A DNA stretch of 64,000 nt from Pseudomonas pharyngis (GTDB taxonomy: Bacteria; Pseudomonadota; Gammaproteobacteria; Pseudomonadales; Pseudomonadaceae): contig NZ_BQID01000011.1 in assembly GCF_021602345.1 (NCBI RefSeq), positions 144,037-208,036 on the forward strand, given 5' to 3'. Numbering within the stretch: the first letter of the stretch is position 1; every line of letters starts with the position of its first letter. This document shows positions 9,381 through 18,872 of this stretch, one piece after another. The notes under the pieces are model-generated. The model was not told where the DNA came from. It saw only the letters and a program-made list of their open reading frames with translations, and did not search any database. A program made the position numbers and the translations under genes.

Positions 9381-10127
9381 ATGAATTACAACTGGGACTG
9401 GGGCGTGTTCTTCAAGTCCACCGGCGTGGGCAGCGAGACCTATCTCGACTGGTTCATTTCCGGTCTGGGCTGGACCATCGCCATCGCCATCGTCGCCTGG
9501 ATCATCGCCCTGCTGCTCGGCTCGCTGCTGGGCATCATGCGCACCGTGCCGAACCGCATCGTGTCGGGCATCGCGACCTGCTACGTCGAACTGTTCCGTA
9601 ACGTGCCGCTGCTGGTTCAGCTGTTCATCTGGTACTTCCTGGTGCCCGATCTGCTGCCGCCGGATCTGCAGGAGTGGTACAAGCAGGACCTGAACCCGAC
9701 CACCTCGGCCTACCTGAGCGTTGTCGTCTGCCTGGGCCTGTTCACCGCCGCCCGGGTCTGCGAACAGGTTCGCACCGGTATCCAGGCGCTGCCACGGGGC
9801 CAGGAATCCGCCGCCCGCGCCATGGGTTTCAAGCTGCCGCAGATCTACTGGAACGTGCTGCTGCCCCAGGCCTACCGGATCATCATTCCTCCGCTTACCT
9901 CGGAATTTTTGAACGTGTTCAAGAACTCCTCCGTGGCGTCCCTGATCGGTCTGATGGAGCTGCTGGCGCAAACCAAACAGACCGCCGAATTCTCGGCCAA
10001 CCTGTTTGAAGCCTTCACCCTGGCGACCCTGATCTACTTCACCCTCAACATGAGCCTGATGCTGCTGATGCGCATGGTCGAGAAGAAAGTCGCCGTGCCC
10101 GGCCTGATCTCCGTGGGGGGTAAATAA
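9381..10127 (+). CDS. aatQ: Glutamate/aspartate ABC transporter permease (GltJ-like)
   Basis: This 248-residue inner-membrane permease belongs to the HisMQ/GltJK polar amino acid family. The EAA loop (residues ~140-160, GIQALPRGQESAARAMGF, followed by LPQAYRIIIPPLTSEF) contacts the ATPase. Early hydrophobic spans (SGLGWTIAIAIVAWIIALLLGS) and the family motif TCYVELFRNVPLLVQLFIWYF are clear. GAGGGGAGACC precedes the ATG. It ends in TAATG, overlapping the next permease gene by one base. Confidence 0.95.
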   Translation: MNYNWDWGVFFKSTGVGSETYLDWFISGLGWTIAIAIVAWIIALLLGSLLGIMRTVPNRIVSGIATCYVELFRNVPLLVQLFIWYFLVPDLLPPDLQEWYKQDLNPTTSAYLSVVVCLGLFTAARVCEQVRTGIQALPRGQESAARAMGFKLPQIYWNVLLPQAYRIIIPPLTSEFLNVFKNSSVASLIGLMELLAQTKQTAEFSANLFEAFTLATLIYFTLNMSLMLLMRMVEKKVAVPGLISVGGK

Positions 10128-10798
10128 TGGAATTCGATTTCAGTGGCATCGTTCCGGCCATTCCCGGCCTGTGGAACGGCATGCTGATGACCCTCAAGCT
10201 GATGGCGCTGGGCGTGGTCGGCGGGATCATCCTCGGCACCATCCTCGCGCTGATGCGCCTGTCCCACAGCAAACTGCTGTCGAGCATTGCCGGTGCGTAC
10301 GTCAACTATTTCCGTTCGATCCCGCTGCTGCTGGTGATCACCTGGTTCTATCTGGCAGTGCCGTTCGTGCTGCGCTGGATCACCGGCGAAGACACCCCGA
10401 TCGGCGCGTTCACCTCGTGCATCGTGGCGTTCATGATGTTCGAAGCGGCGTACTTCTGCGAAATCGTCCGGGCCGGCGTGCAGTCGATCCCCAAAGGCCA
10501 GATGGGCGCGGCGCAGGCACTGGGCATGACCTACGGCCAGATGATGCGCCTGATCATCCTGCCTCAGGCGTTCCGCAAGATGACCCCGCTGCTGCTGCAG
10601 CAGAGCATCATCCTGTTCCAGGACACCTCGCTGGTCTACACCGTGGGCCTGGTGGATTTCCTCAACGCCTCGCGCGCCAGTGGCGACATCATTGGCCGCT
10701 CGAATGAGTTCCTGATCTTCGCAGGTCTCGTGTACTTCACCATCAGCTTTGCCGCCTCGGTGCTGGTCAAGCGTCTGCAAAAAAGGTTCGCCGTATGA
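10127..10798 (+). CDS. aatM: Glutamate/aspartate ABC transporter permease (GltK-like)
   Basis: This 223-residue second permease of the heterodimeric channel has the HisM-type motif [18 protein letters not shown] and the EAA loop [22 protein letters not shown], followed by [16 protein letters not shown]. The last helix is followed by a short basic tail ([10 protein letters not shown]). The start overlaps the aatQ stop by one base and the stop overlaps the ATPase start (ATGA), so the three genes are translationally coupled. Confidence 0.95.
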   Translation: MEFDFSGIVPAIPGLWNGMLMTLKLMALGVVGGIILGTILALMRLSHSKLLSSIAGAYVNYFRSIPLLLVITWFYLAVPFVLRWITGEDTPIGAFTSCIVAFMMFEAAYFCEIVRAGVQSIPKGQMGAAQALGMTYGQMMRLIILPQAFRKMTPLLLQQSIILFQDTSLVYTVGLVDFLNASRASGDIIGRSNEFLIFAGLVYFTISFAASVLVKRLQKRFAV

Positions 10799-11529
10799 TC
10801 TCTATCAAGAACATCAACAAGTGGTATGGGGACTTCCAGGTGCTGACCGATTGCAGCACCGAGGTCAAAAAGGGTGAAGTGATCGTGGTTTGCGGCCCGT
10901 CCGGTTCGGGCAAGTCGACCCTGATCAAGTGCGTCAACGCACTGGAGCCGTTCCAGAAAGGCGACATCGTGGTCGACGGCACATCGATTGCCGATCCGAA
11001 GACCAACCTGCCGAAGCTGCGTTCGCGCGTCGGTATGGTGTTCCAGCACTTCGAACTGTTCCCGCACCTGACCATCACCGAAAACCTGACCATCGCGCAG
11101 ATCAAGGTGCTGGGCCGCAGCAAGGAGGAAGCCACCAAGAAAGGTCTGCAACTGCTCGAACGTGTCGGCCTGTCGGCTCACGCCCACAAGCATCCGGGGC
11201 AACTGTCCGGTGGTCAGCAACAGCGCGTGGCGATTGCCCGTGCGCTGGCGATGGACCCGATCGTCATGCTGTTCGACGAACCGACCTCGGCGCTGGACCC
11301 GGAAATGGTCAACGAAGTGCTCGACGTGATGGTGCAGCTGGCCCACGAAGGCATGACCATGATGTGCGTGACCCACGAAATGGGCTTCGCCCGTAAAGTG
11401 GCCGACCGCGTGATCTTCATGGACGCCGGCAAGATCATCGAAGACTGCAAGAAAGAAGAGTTCTTTGGCGACATCAGCCAACGCTCCGAACGCGCGCAGC
11501 ATTTCCTCGAGAAAATCCTGCAGCACTAA
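10795..11529 (+). CDS. aatP: Glutamate/aspartate ABC transporter ATP-binding protein (GltL-like)
   Basis: This 244-residue ATPase energises the AatQM permease. Walker [10 protein letters not shown] is at residues 34-42. Q-loop [13 protein letters not shown], signature [15 protein letters not shown], Walker [15 protein letters not shown] and the switch [14 protein letters not shown] are canonical for the GlnQ/HisP/GltL family of amino acid importers. Length matches GltL (241). It is the last gene of aatJQMP; the regulators AauS and AauR follow after a REP pair. Confidence 0.96.
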   Translation: MISIKNINKWYGDFQVLTDCSTEVKKGEVIVVCGPSGSGKSTLIKCVNALEPFQKGDIVVDGTSIADPKTNLPKLRSRVGMVFQHFELFPHLTITENLTIAQIKVLGRSKEEATKKGLQLLERVGLSAHAHKHPGQLSGGQQQRVAIARALAMDPIVMLFDEPTSALDPEMVNEVLDVMVQLAHEGMTMMCVTHEMGFARKVADRVIFMDAGKIIEDCKKEEFFGDISQRSERAQHFLEKILQH

Positions 11530-11557
11530 GCAATACCTTCGCCGGAGCAACTCCAAT

Positions 11558-11655
11558 CCCTTGTGGGAGCGAGCCTGCTCGCGATGAGGCCATTACAGTC
11601 AACATTGATGTTGAATGTCAGTCCGCCATCGCGAGCAGGCTCGCTCCCACAAGGG
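11558..11655. repeat. Inverted REP pair (REPIN-like) between aatP and aauS
   Basis: Two perfect 29-base copies face each other at 11558-11586 and 11627-11655, around a 40-base spacer. Each contains TGTGGGAGCGAGCCTGCTCG, the abundant REP family of P. fluorescens-group genomes, spread by RAYT transposases. Each copy also has an internal GCGAGC(A/C)GGCTCGC palindrome. No RAYT gene is in the window. Confidence 0.93.
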
Positions 11656-11705
11656 GCCGGCGATAGCCCTCAAGCAAGTGTTGTGGTTGACCCAAGGCAT
11701 CTGTG

Positions 11706-13619
11706 ATGAAATGCGACCCCACTCTCTATCGCGCCACGCCGCCATCACTTGCCGTGAAACCCCGTCTGATCCGCCACCTGTTCCTGCCGCCGCTGGTCAT
11801 CGCCCTGATGATCGGACTGGGTTACATCGGCTTCTGGACCAGCGAACATTTCGGCATCCGCAGCCTCGGCGAAAACGGCCAGCGCCAGCTGGAACTGCAC
11901 GCCCGCGCGGTCGAAAGCGAGATCAGCAAATACACCTACCTGCCCAGCCTGCTGGAGCTCGAATCGAGCGTTTCGCAGCTGCTGGACGACCCTACCCCGG
12001 AACACCGGCAAACGGTCAACGATTACCTTGAAGGTCTGAACCGGCGCAGCCGCAGTCGGGCCATCTACGTCATGGACACCACCGGCCGGGTCATGGCCAC
12101 CAGCAACTGGCGTGACGTCGACAGCTACCTCGGTGAAGACCTGTCGTTCCGCGCCTACTTCCAGAATGCCATCCGCGGCCAGCCTGGACGTTTCTACGGG
12201 ATCGGCAGCACCAACGGCGAACCCGGTTATTACCTGGCCCACGGCCTCGAAGAACACGGCAAGATCATCGGCGTCGCGGTGGTCAAGGTACGCCTGGAAG
12301 CCATGGAAGAACGCTGGCAACGGGCGCGTCTCGAAGCCTTCGTCAGCGATGAAAACGGCATCATCATTCTGTCCAGCGATCCGGCCCGGCGCCTCAAATC
12401 GGTGATACCGCTGAGCGACGAGACCAAGGAAAAACTCGCCCGCAGCCTGCAGTACTACTGGTTCCCGCTGAACGAGCTGCAACCGCTGGCCCGGGAAACC
12501 CTGTCCGAAGGCGTGGAAAAACTCACCTTCCCGGCCAACAGCGAAGTGCCGAGCCAACAGGATGGCGATGAAGAAAACATCAGCTACCTGGCGCAAACCC
12601 GGCCGTTGAGCGATACCCCGTGGAATTTCACCCTGCTAACGCCGTTGCAGGATCTGCGGCGCGAGGCAATCAATCAGGGAATTCTGGTGGCCGTGGCGTT
12701 TGCCCTGGTGGCATTCCTGCTGATCGCCTGGAATGAACGGCGCAAGGTCATCGCCACCCGCCTCGCCGCCCGCGAAGCCTTGCAGGAAGCCAACAATCAA
12801 CTGGAGCGTCGGATTACCGAACGCACCGCCGACCTGCGCGCCAGCAACGACCGGCTCAAGAGCCAGATCCGCGAACGGCGTCAGGCCGAAGAAACCTTGC
12901 GCCGCGCCCAGGACGAACTGGTGCAGGCCGGCAAACTCGCGGCCATCGGCCAGATGTCCACCAGCATCGCCCACGAACTGAACCAGCCGCTGGCGGCGAT
13001 GCGCACGCTGTCCGGCAACACCATTCGCTTCCTTGAGCGCGGCCAGCTTGATGTCGCCAGCACCAACCTCAAGACCATCAACGACCTGATCGACCGCATG
13101 GGCCGGATCACCGCCAGCCTGCGCTCCTTCGCCCGACGCGGCGACGACAAAGGCCGCGCCAGCCTCGGCAAAGCGGTGGATGCCGCGCTGCAAGTACTCG
13201 GTGCTCGCGTCGAAAGTGCCTCGCTGCAACTGCATCGCCAGTTCGACGATGTGCAGGTGCAGATCGACCAGACGCGTCTGGAGCAGATTCTGGTCAACCT
13301 GATCGGCAACGCCCTCGACGCCATGCAGGCGCAACCGCTGCCGGAACTGTGGCTGGAAGGCGAAGAATTCAACGGCAAATATCGCCTGCGCGTGCGCGAC
13401 AACGGCCACGGCATCGACGCCGAAGCGCGCAAGCATCTGTTCGAACCGTTCTTCACCACCAAGCCCGGCGAACAGGGTCTGGGCCTCGGTTTGACCCTGT
13501 CGGCCAGCCTCGCCGCCGCCACCGGCGGGCATCTGGGTGTCGAACACCCGGCCAGCGGTGGTACCACTTTCGTCCTCAGTTTACCGTTGGTAAGCCCTAC
13601 TCCTGCCGAGCCAATATGA
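11706..13619 (+). CDS. aauS: Sensor histidine kinase AauS (acidic amino acid sensing)
   Basis: This ~637-residue DctB-like membrane kinase has a TM helix near residues 22-42 and a large periplasmic double-Cache-like sensor region. A second TM is near residues 322-340 (LVAVAFALVAFLLIAW). After a coiled linker comes HisKA with the phosphoacceptor His in SIAHELNQPLAAMRTL, then HATPase_c with N-box (NLIGNALDAM), RDNGHGI and GLGLGLTLS. It probably senses glutamate/aspartate and phosphorylates AauR. ATG 11706 has AAGG 8 bp upstream; a GTG at 11703 or an internal GTG before KPRLIRH are alternatives. It overlaps aauR by ATGA. Confidence 0.92.
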   Translation: MKCDPTLYRATPPSLAVKPRLIRHLFLPPLVIALMIGLGYIGFWTSEHFGIRSLGENGQRQLELHARAVESEISKYTYLPSLLELESSVSQLLDDPTPEHRQTVNDYLEGLNRRSRSRAIYVMDTTGRVMATSNWRDVDSYLGEDLSFRAYFQNAIRGQPGRFYGIGSTNGEPGYYLAHGLEEHGKIIGVAVVKVRLEAMEERWQRARLEAFVSDENGIIILSSDPARRLKSVIPLSDETKEKLARSLQYYWFPLNELQPLARETLSEGVEKLTFPANSEVPSQQDGDEENISYLAQTRPLSDTPWNFTLLTPLQDLRREAINQGILVAVAFALVAFLLIAWNERRKVIATRLAAREALQEANNQLERRITERTADLRASNDRLKSQIRERRQAEETLRRAQDELVQAGKLAAIGQMSTSIAHELNQPLAAMRTLSGNTIRFLERGQLDVASTNLKTINDLIDRMGRITASLRSFARRGDDKGRASLGKAVDAALQVLGARVESASLQLHRQFDDVQVQIDQTRLEQILVNLIGNALDAMQAQPLPELWLEGEEFNGKYRLRVRDNGHGIDAEARKHLFEPFFTTKPGEQGLGLGLTLSASLAAATGGHLGVEHPASGGTTFVLSLPLVSPTPAEPI

Positions 13620-14944
13620 ACAACGACCTCAGTGTATTGATCGTCGAAGACGACCCCCATGTCCTGCTCGGCTGCCAGCAGGCGCTGACGCTGGAAGACA
13701 TTCCCTGCATCGGCGTCGGCAGTGCCGAAGAAGCGCTGGAGCAGGTCGGTGACAATTTCGCCGGGATCGTCATCAGCGACATTCGCCTGCCGGGCATCGA
13801 CGGCCTGGAGCTGCTGACCCGGCTCAAGCAACGCGACCGCAGCCTGCCGGTGGTGCTGATCACCGGCCACGGCGATATTTCCATGGCGGTCGGCGCGATG
13901 CAGAAAGGCGCCTACGACTTCATGGAGAAACCGTTCTCCCCCGAGCGTCTGGTCGATGTGGCCCGCCGTGCCCTGGAGCAACGCAGCCTGAATCGCGAAG
14001 TCTCGTCCCTGCGTCGGCAACTGGCCGAACGTGATTCACTGGAAGGACGGATCATCGGGCGTTCGCCGGCCATGCAGAACCTGCGCGAACTGATCGCCAA
14101 CGTCGCCGACACCTCGGCTAATGTGCTGATCGAAGGCGAAACCGGTACCGGCAAGGAACTGGTCGCCCGTTGCCTGCATGATTTCAGCCGCCGTCACAGC
14201 AAACAGTTCGTTGCGCTGAACTGTGGCGGGCTGCCGGAAAACCTGTTCGAAAGCGAAATTTTCGGCCACGAAGCCAACGCCTTCACCGGCGCCGGCAAAC
14301 GGCGGATCGGCAAGATCGAACACGCCGACGGCGGCACGCTGTTCCTCGATGAAGTGGAAAGCATGCCGCTGCCGTTGCAGATCAAACTGCTGCGGGTGTT
14401 GCAGGAACGCACCCTCGAACGCCTCGGCTCGAACCAGAGCGTGGCGGTGGATTGCCGGGTGATTGCGGCCACCAAGTCCGACCTCGACGAATCAAGCAAG
14501 GCCGGGGAATTTCGCAGCGACTTGTACTACCGCCTCAACGTGGTAACGCTGGAACTGCCGCCCCTGCGCGAGCGCCGCGAAGACATCCTGCAACTGTTCG
14601 AACACTTCACCCAGCAATCGGCCCTGCGTTTCGACCGGGCGCTGCCGGAGCTGGACAACCAGACCCTGTCGAGCCTGATGAGCCACGACTGGCCGGGCAA
14701 CGTACGGGAACTGCGCAACGTCGCCGAGCGTTTTGCCCTCGGCCTGCCAGCGTTCAAGAAAACCGGCGCGGGTAGCGCGGGCCAGGGTCTGGCATTCGCC
14801 GAAGCAGTGGAAGCGTTCGAGCGCAACCTGCTCAGCGACGCCCTGCAACGCAGCGGCGGCAACCTGACCCAAGCCAGCCTGGAACTGGGAATGGCCAAGA
14901 CCACGCTGTTCGACAAAGTGAAAAAATACGGCCTGAGCCATTAA
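13616..14944 (+). CDS. aauR: Sigma-54-dependent response regulator AauR
   Basis: This 442-residue NtrC/DctD-type activator has a receiver domain (residues 1-~120, phosphoacceptor Asp in VISDIRLPGIDG). An AAA+ domain follows with Walker A GETGTGKE, Walker B GGTLFLDE and the sigma-54 contact loop NAFTGA, in which the first Gly of GAFTGA is Asn. The C-terminal Fis-type helix-turn-helix reads LTQASLELGMAKTTLFDKVKKYGL. The ATG at 13616 overlaps the aauS stop. Its expected targets are the TTCGGN4CCGAA boxes and the sigma-54 promoter upstream of aatJ. Confidence 0.94.
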   Translation: MNNDLSVLIVEDDPHVLLGCQQALTLEDIPCIGVGSAEEALEQVGDNFAGIVISDIRLPGIDGLELLTRLKQRDRSLPVVLITGHGDISMAVGAMQKGAYDFMEKPFSPERLVDVARRALEQRSLNREVSSLRRQLAERDSLEGRIIGRSPAMQNLRELIANVADTSANVLIEGETGTGKELVARCLHDFSRRHSKQFVALNCGGLPENLFESEIFGHEANAFTGAGKRRIGKIEHADGGTLFLDEVESMPLPLQIKLLRVLQERTLERLGSNQSVAVDCRVIAATKSDLDESSKAGEFRSDLYYRLNVVTLELPPLRERREDILQLFEHFTQQSALRFDRALPELDNQTLSSLMSHDWPGNVRELRNVAERFALGLPAFKKTGAGSAGQGLAFAEAVEAFERNLLSDALQRSGGNLTQASLELGMAKTTLFDKVKKYGLSH

Positions 14945-14955
14945 GCGAGAACGAT

Positions 14956-15294
14956 GTGGATCTGATTTTCAAGGCAATGCTCGGTGCGGCCGTGGTGGTG
15001 ATCCTCGCCATGCTGGCCAAGACCAAAAACTACTACATCGCCGGCTTGGTGCCGCTGTTCCCGACCTTCGCCCTGATCGCCCACTACATCGTCGGCAAGG
15101 GCCGTTCGATCGACGACTTGAAGACCACCATCGTGTTCGGCATGTGGTCGATCATTCCGTACTTCGTGTATCTGGCGACGCTGTACGTGATGGTCGACCG
15201 CATGCGTCTCGAAGCTTCACTGGCGGTGGCGGCGGTGGCGTGGCTGATGGCGGCGACGGTGCTGGTGTCGGTGTGGGTGCGGCTGCACGCCTGA
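14956..15294 (+). CDS. glpM: GlpM family membrane protein
   Basis: This 112-residue, very hydrophobic protein has four predicted TM helices. The pattern ([26 protein letters not shown], then [16 protein letters not shown]) matches GlpM, a small inner-membrane protein described next to glpD in P. aeruginosa and linked there to alginate production. Here it follows aauR by 11 bp, not glpD. Translation starts at GTG 14956 because the overlapping ATG two bases upstream gives a short dead-end frame. Its biochemical role is unknown. Confidence 0.85.
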   Translation: MDLIFKAMLGAAVVVILAMLAKTKNYYIAGLVPLFPTFALIAHYIVGKGRSIDDLKTTIVFGMWSIIPYFVYLATLYVMVDRMRLEASLAVAAVAWLMAATVLVSVWVRLHA

Positions 15295-15295
15295 G

Positions 15296-16330
15296 TCAGA
15301 GCAGGTTGTGTTCCGCCACCGGTTCGATCTGCGCCCAGTGCGACGTGTCTTCGCGATGCTCGCGCAAATACGGCAACACCGCCGCCAGCAACGGTTCCTT
15401 GAACGCTTCCTGAAAGCGGTGCGCCAGCCCCGGAATCAGCCGCAGCTGACTGCCGCGAATATGCGCCGCCAGGTGCACGCCGTGCATCACCGGCAGCAAC
15501 GGATCCGCCGTGCCATGCACCACCAGCGTCGGCACCCGCAACTGGTTGAGCAACGCCACCCGGCTCGGCTCGGCGAGGATCGCCATGATCTGGCGCTTCA
15601 CGCCTTCGGGATTGAACGCCCGGTCATAGGACAGCGCCGCCTGATGCAGCAAGGCCTGCCGGTCATCGCTGACCGAAGGGCTGCCCAGTGCGGCCAGCAG
15701 ATCGGCCTGTTGCTCCAGCGCAATCTGGCGATTGGGCGCGCCGCGCCGTGACAACAACTGCACCAGCGCCGCGCTCGGCGCCGGCAGCCCTTCGGCACCG
15801 GAGCTGGTCATGATCAGCGTCAGGCTTTCGACCCGTTGCGGCGCCATCGCCGCCAGGTGCTGGGCGATCATCCCGCCCATGCTCGCGCCGAGCACGTGGA
15901 ATTGCTCGACGTGCAAGGCGTCCATCAGGCCCAGCGCATCGTCGGCCATGTCGGTCAGGCTGTAAGGCGCCGCCACCGGCAGGCCGAGTTTGTAGCGCAG
16001 CACCTCAAAGGTCAGGTTGGCTTCGGCCGGCGCCTGGCGCCAGGTCGACAGACCGACATCGCGGTTGTCATAACGGATCACCCGAAAACCCTGCTGACAC
16101 AGCGCGACCACCACTTCATCCGGCCAGTGGATCAACTGCCCGCCCAGGCCCATCACCAGTAACAGCGCCGGATCCGACGCACGACCGATGCTCTGGTACG
16201 CCAGGCTTACCTGCTCCAGATCGACCCGTTCGGTCGGTACATTGACGTCGCAACGCGACGCCGCATAGGACGCCGGAACGAAAAAAACCGCGGCCAACAA
16301 CGCCGCGATTGCAAAAAATCCCTTGAACAT
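15296..16330 (-). CDS. Exported alpha/beta hydrolase
   Basis: This 344-residue alpha/beta-fold hydrolase has an N-terminal signal peptide ([19 protein letters not shown], cut near residue 24), so it is probably periplasmic. The nucleophile elbow is GASMGG, the acid is in the HGTADPLLP strand and the catalytic His in LAHRFQEA. An oxyanion-side motif ([14 protein letters not shown]) and [10 protein letters not shown] are typical of the aclacinomycin-methylesterase/RdmC-like branch. The start at 16330 is chosen because it begins the signal peptide; the frame is open further upstream. The substrate is unknown. Its stop abuts the glpM stop. Confidence 0.82.
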   Translation of the reverse strand: MFKGFFAIAALLAAVFFVPASYAASRCDVNVPTERVDLEQVSLAYQSIGRASDPALLLVMGLGGQLIHWPDEVVVALCQQGFRVIRYDNRDVGLSTWRQAPAEANLTFEVLRYKLGLPVAAPYSLTDMADDALGLMDALHVEQFHVLGASMGGMIAQHLAAMAPQRVESLTLIMTSSGAEGLPAPSAALVQLLSRRGAPNRQIALEQQADLLAALGSPSVSDDRQALLHQAALSYDRAFNPEGVKRQIMAILAEPSRVALLNQLRVPTLVVHGTADPLLPVMHGVHLAAHIRGSQLRLIPGLAHRFQEAFKEPLLAAVLPYLREHREDTSHWAQIEPVAEHNLL

Positions 16331-16460
16331 GAAAAACACCGAAACGCAGAACCCCAGTAGAGCGCGAGTCTGATGAAGTTTGTTCAAGCGCGCTGCCACA
16401 GTTCGATGACAGTTTGATGAAGAGTGCCGAGCGGTCGACACGCTTCATTCGGTGTTGCCG

Positions 16461-18773
16461 TTACGCCAACTGACTGCGCAACTGCCGAGCCGCCGCGACC
16501 ATGTTGACCAATGCGGCTTCGGTCTCCGGCCAGGCGCGAGTCTTCAGGCCGCAATCGGGGTTGACCCATAGCCGCTGCGCCGGAATGCGCTTCACGGCTT
16601 TGCTCATCAGTTTTACCATCTCGGCGGTGTCCGGCACGCGCGGCGAGTGGATGTCGTAGACGCCCGGGCCGATGTCGTTCGGGTAGTCGAACGCTTCGAA
16701 GGCCTCAAGCAACTCCATGTCCGAACGCGAGGTTTCGATGGTGATCACATCGGCGTCCATGTCGGCGATCGCCTTGATCACGTCATTGAACTCGCTGTAG
16801 CACATGTGGGTGTGAATCTGGGTTTCATCCTTCACGCCCGACGCTGTCAGTCGGAACGCTTGCACCGCCCAGTCGAGGTATTCCTGCCATTGCTCACGGC
16901 GCAGCGGCAGGCCTTCGCGGAACGCCGCTTCGTCGATCTGCACGATCCTGATCCCGGCGTTTTCCAGATCGACCACTTCGTCACGCAGGGCCAGCGCCAG
17001 TTGTTGCGCCTGGACTTTACGCGACACGTCTTCGCGGGGGAACGACCACATCAGCATGGTCACGGGACCGGTCAGCATGCCTTTCATCACCTTGTCCGTC
17101 AGGCTCTGGGCGTAGCTGATCCAGTCAACGGTCATGGCGTTCGGACGGCTGAGGTCGCCATAAATCACCGCCGGTTTCACGCAGCGGGAACCGTAGCTCT
17201 GGACCCAGCCGAAACGGGTGAACAGGTAACCGTCGAGCTGTTCGGCGAAGTACTCGACCATGTCGTTGCGCTCGGCTTCACCGTGCACCAGCACATCGAG
17301 GCCCAGACGTTCCTGCACCTGCACCGCGTGGCGGATTTCGCTGCGCATGGCATCGTGGTAGTCGTTGGCCGACAGCTTGCCCTGCTTGAATGCCTGACGG
17401 GCCAGGCGAATCGAGCCGGTCTGCGGGAACGAACCGATGGTGGTGGTCGGGAACATCGGCAATTTCAGACGCGCCTGTTGCGCGGCGATGCGTTTGGCGA
17501 ACGGCGAATGCCGCTGGCTGTCGCTGGCATTGATCGCCTCGATCCGCGCTTGCACGTCGGCCTTGTGAATACGCGGCGAGCGGGCGCGGCTCTCTTGAAT
17601 CGCGCGGCTTGCGGCCAGCGCGTTTTGCACGTTCGGCGCTTGCGGGTCGTTCAGCGCATCACGCAACACCGAGATTTCGCTGCACTTCTGTACGGCGAAT
17701 GCCAGCCAGCTTTTCAGTTCCGGATCGAGCTTGTCTTCACGCTCGACATCCACCGGGCTGTGCAGCAACGAGCAGGAACTGCTGACCCACAGGTTGTCGC
17801 CAAAGCGCTCCTGCGCCGGTTGCAGTTGCGCCAGCGCCTGCTCCAGTTCGCAGCGCCAGACGTTGCGCCCGTTGACCAGCCCGACCGAGAGAATCTTGTA
17901 GGTCGGCAGACGATCGAGCACCTGACCGAGCTGATCCGGTGCCCGCACAGCGTCGATGTGCAGGCCTTGCACCGGCAGGCCGACGGCCAAACCGAGGTTG
18001 TCTTGCAAACCACTGAAATAGGTCGCCACCAGTTTCTTCAGCGGCGAGTACTGAAGGATGTGATAGGCGCGTTCGAAGGCACTTTTCCAGGCTTGCGGCA
18101 GATCGAGGGTGAGGATCGGCTCGTCGATCTGCACCCACTCCACGCCCTGGGTGGCGAGGCGGCCGAGGATTTCGTTGTACACCGGCAGCAGGCGCTCAAG
18201 CAGATCGAGCTTGTCGAAATCGTTGCCTTTCGCCTTGCCCAGCCACAGATAAGTCAGCGGGCCGATGATCACCGGTTTGACGTTGTGACCGAGGGCTTTG
18301 GCTTCTTCGACTTCATCGAACAGCTGTTCCCAGCTCAGCTTGAATGGCTGGTCAGCGTTGAATTCCGGGACCAGGTAGTGGTAGTTGGTGTCGAACCACT
18401 TGGTCAACTCTTGGGCGTATTGAGTCTTGCCGTGCTCGCCGCCGCAGCAGGAAGACGTGGCGCCACGGGCCATGGCAAACAAGGTGTCGAGGGTCGGCAG
18501 ACCCCGTTCGTCACGCACACCGTCGAAGCGCTCGGGGATCACACCGAAGGTCAGCGAGTGGGTCAGCACCTGGTCGTACCAGGCGAAGTCGCCGACCGGC
18601 AGCAGGTCGATGCCGGCGTCCTTCTGCAATTGCCAGTGCCTGGCGCGCAGCTCGCGGCCGACCTGATTCAGAGCGGCCTGATCGAGATCGCCTTTCCAGT
18701 AGGCTTCGAGGGCTTTTTTCAGTTCGCGATCGGCGCCGATGCGCGGGAAACCCAGGGTGTGTGCCACGGCCAT
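16461..18773 (-). CDS. metE: Cobalamin-independent methionine synthase MetE
   Basis: This 770-residue enzyme transfers the methyl group of 5-methyltetrahydropteroyltri-glutamate to homocysteine, making methionine without B12. The zinc ligands are conserved: H656 and C658 (THMCYSEF) and C741 (NPDCGLKTR). All are offset by exactly 15 from E. coli H641/C643/C726. The N-terminus [13 protein letters not shown] is typical, so the start is placed at 18773, not the upstream in-frame codon at 18830. metR is divergent, 99 bp away, and should activate this gene with homocysteine as co-effector. Confidence 0.97.
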   Translation of the reverse strand: MAVAHTLGFPRIGADRELKKALEAYWKGDLDQAALNQVGRELRARHWQLQKDAGIDLLPVGDFAWYDQVLTHSLTFGVIPERFDGVRDERGLPTLDTLFAMARGATSSCCGGEHGKTQYAQELTKWFDTNYHYLVPEFNADQPFKLSWEQLFDEVEEAKALGHNVKPVIIGPLTYLWLGKAKGNDFDKLDLLERLLPVYNEILGRLATQGVEWVQIDEPILTLDLPQAWKSAFERAYHILQYSPLKKLVATYFSGLQDNLGLAVGLPVQGLHIDAVRAPDQLGQVLDRLPTYKILSVGLVNGRNVWRCELEQALAQLQPAQERFGDNLWVSSSCSLLHSPVDVEREDKLDPELKSWLAFAVQKCSEISVLRDALNDPQAPNVQNALAASRAIQESRARSPRIHKADVQARIEAINASDSQRHSPFAKRIAAQQARLKLPMFPTTTIGSFPQTGSIRLARQAFKQGKLSANDYHDAMRSEIRHAVQVQERLGLDVLVHGEAERNDMVEYFAEQLDGYLFTRFGWVQSYGSRCVKPAVIYGDLSRPNAMTVDWISYAQSLTDKVMKGMLTGPVTMLMWSFPREDVSRKVQAQQLALALRDEVVDLENAGIRIVQIDEAAFREGLPLRREQWQEYLDWAVQAFRLTASGVKDETQIHTHMCYSEFNDVIKAIADMDADVITIETSRSDMELLEAFEAFDYPNDIGPGVYDIHSPRVPDTAEMVKLMSKAVKRIPAQRLWVNPDCGLKTRAWPETEAALVNMVAAARQLRSQLA

Positions 18774-18829
18774 GTCGAGTGTTCTCCATTGCGTAAAAGA
18801 TGGCGCCATTGTCGACAGCCAGAGCAACA

Positions 18830-18842
18830 TGAGACAAACTCA
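18830..18842. promoter_or_regulatory. Candidate MetR operator in the metE-metR intergenic region
   Basis: TGAG-N5-CTCA is a dyad resembling the E. coli MetR pattern TGAA-N5-TTCA. It is the clearest such dyad in the 99-bp divergent promoter region, 57 bp before the metE start and 31 bp before the metR start. Confidence 0.5.
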
Positions 18843-18872
18843 ACCTTTTCGTGTTGATCACAAATTTTCCTC

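Noticed and set aside
16647-18857. 736-codon plus-strand frame opposite metE
   Set aside because: Antisense shadow of metE, which has all zinc ligands and correct length; no recognisable domain in the shadow.
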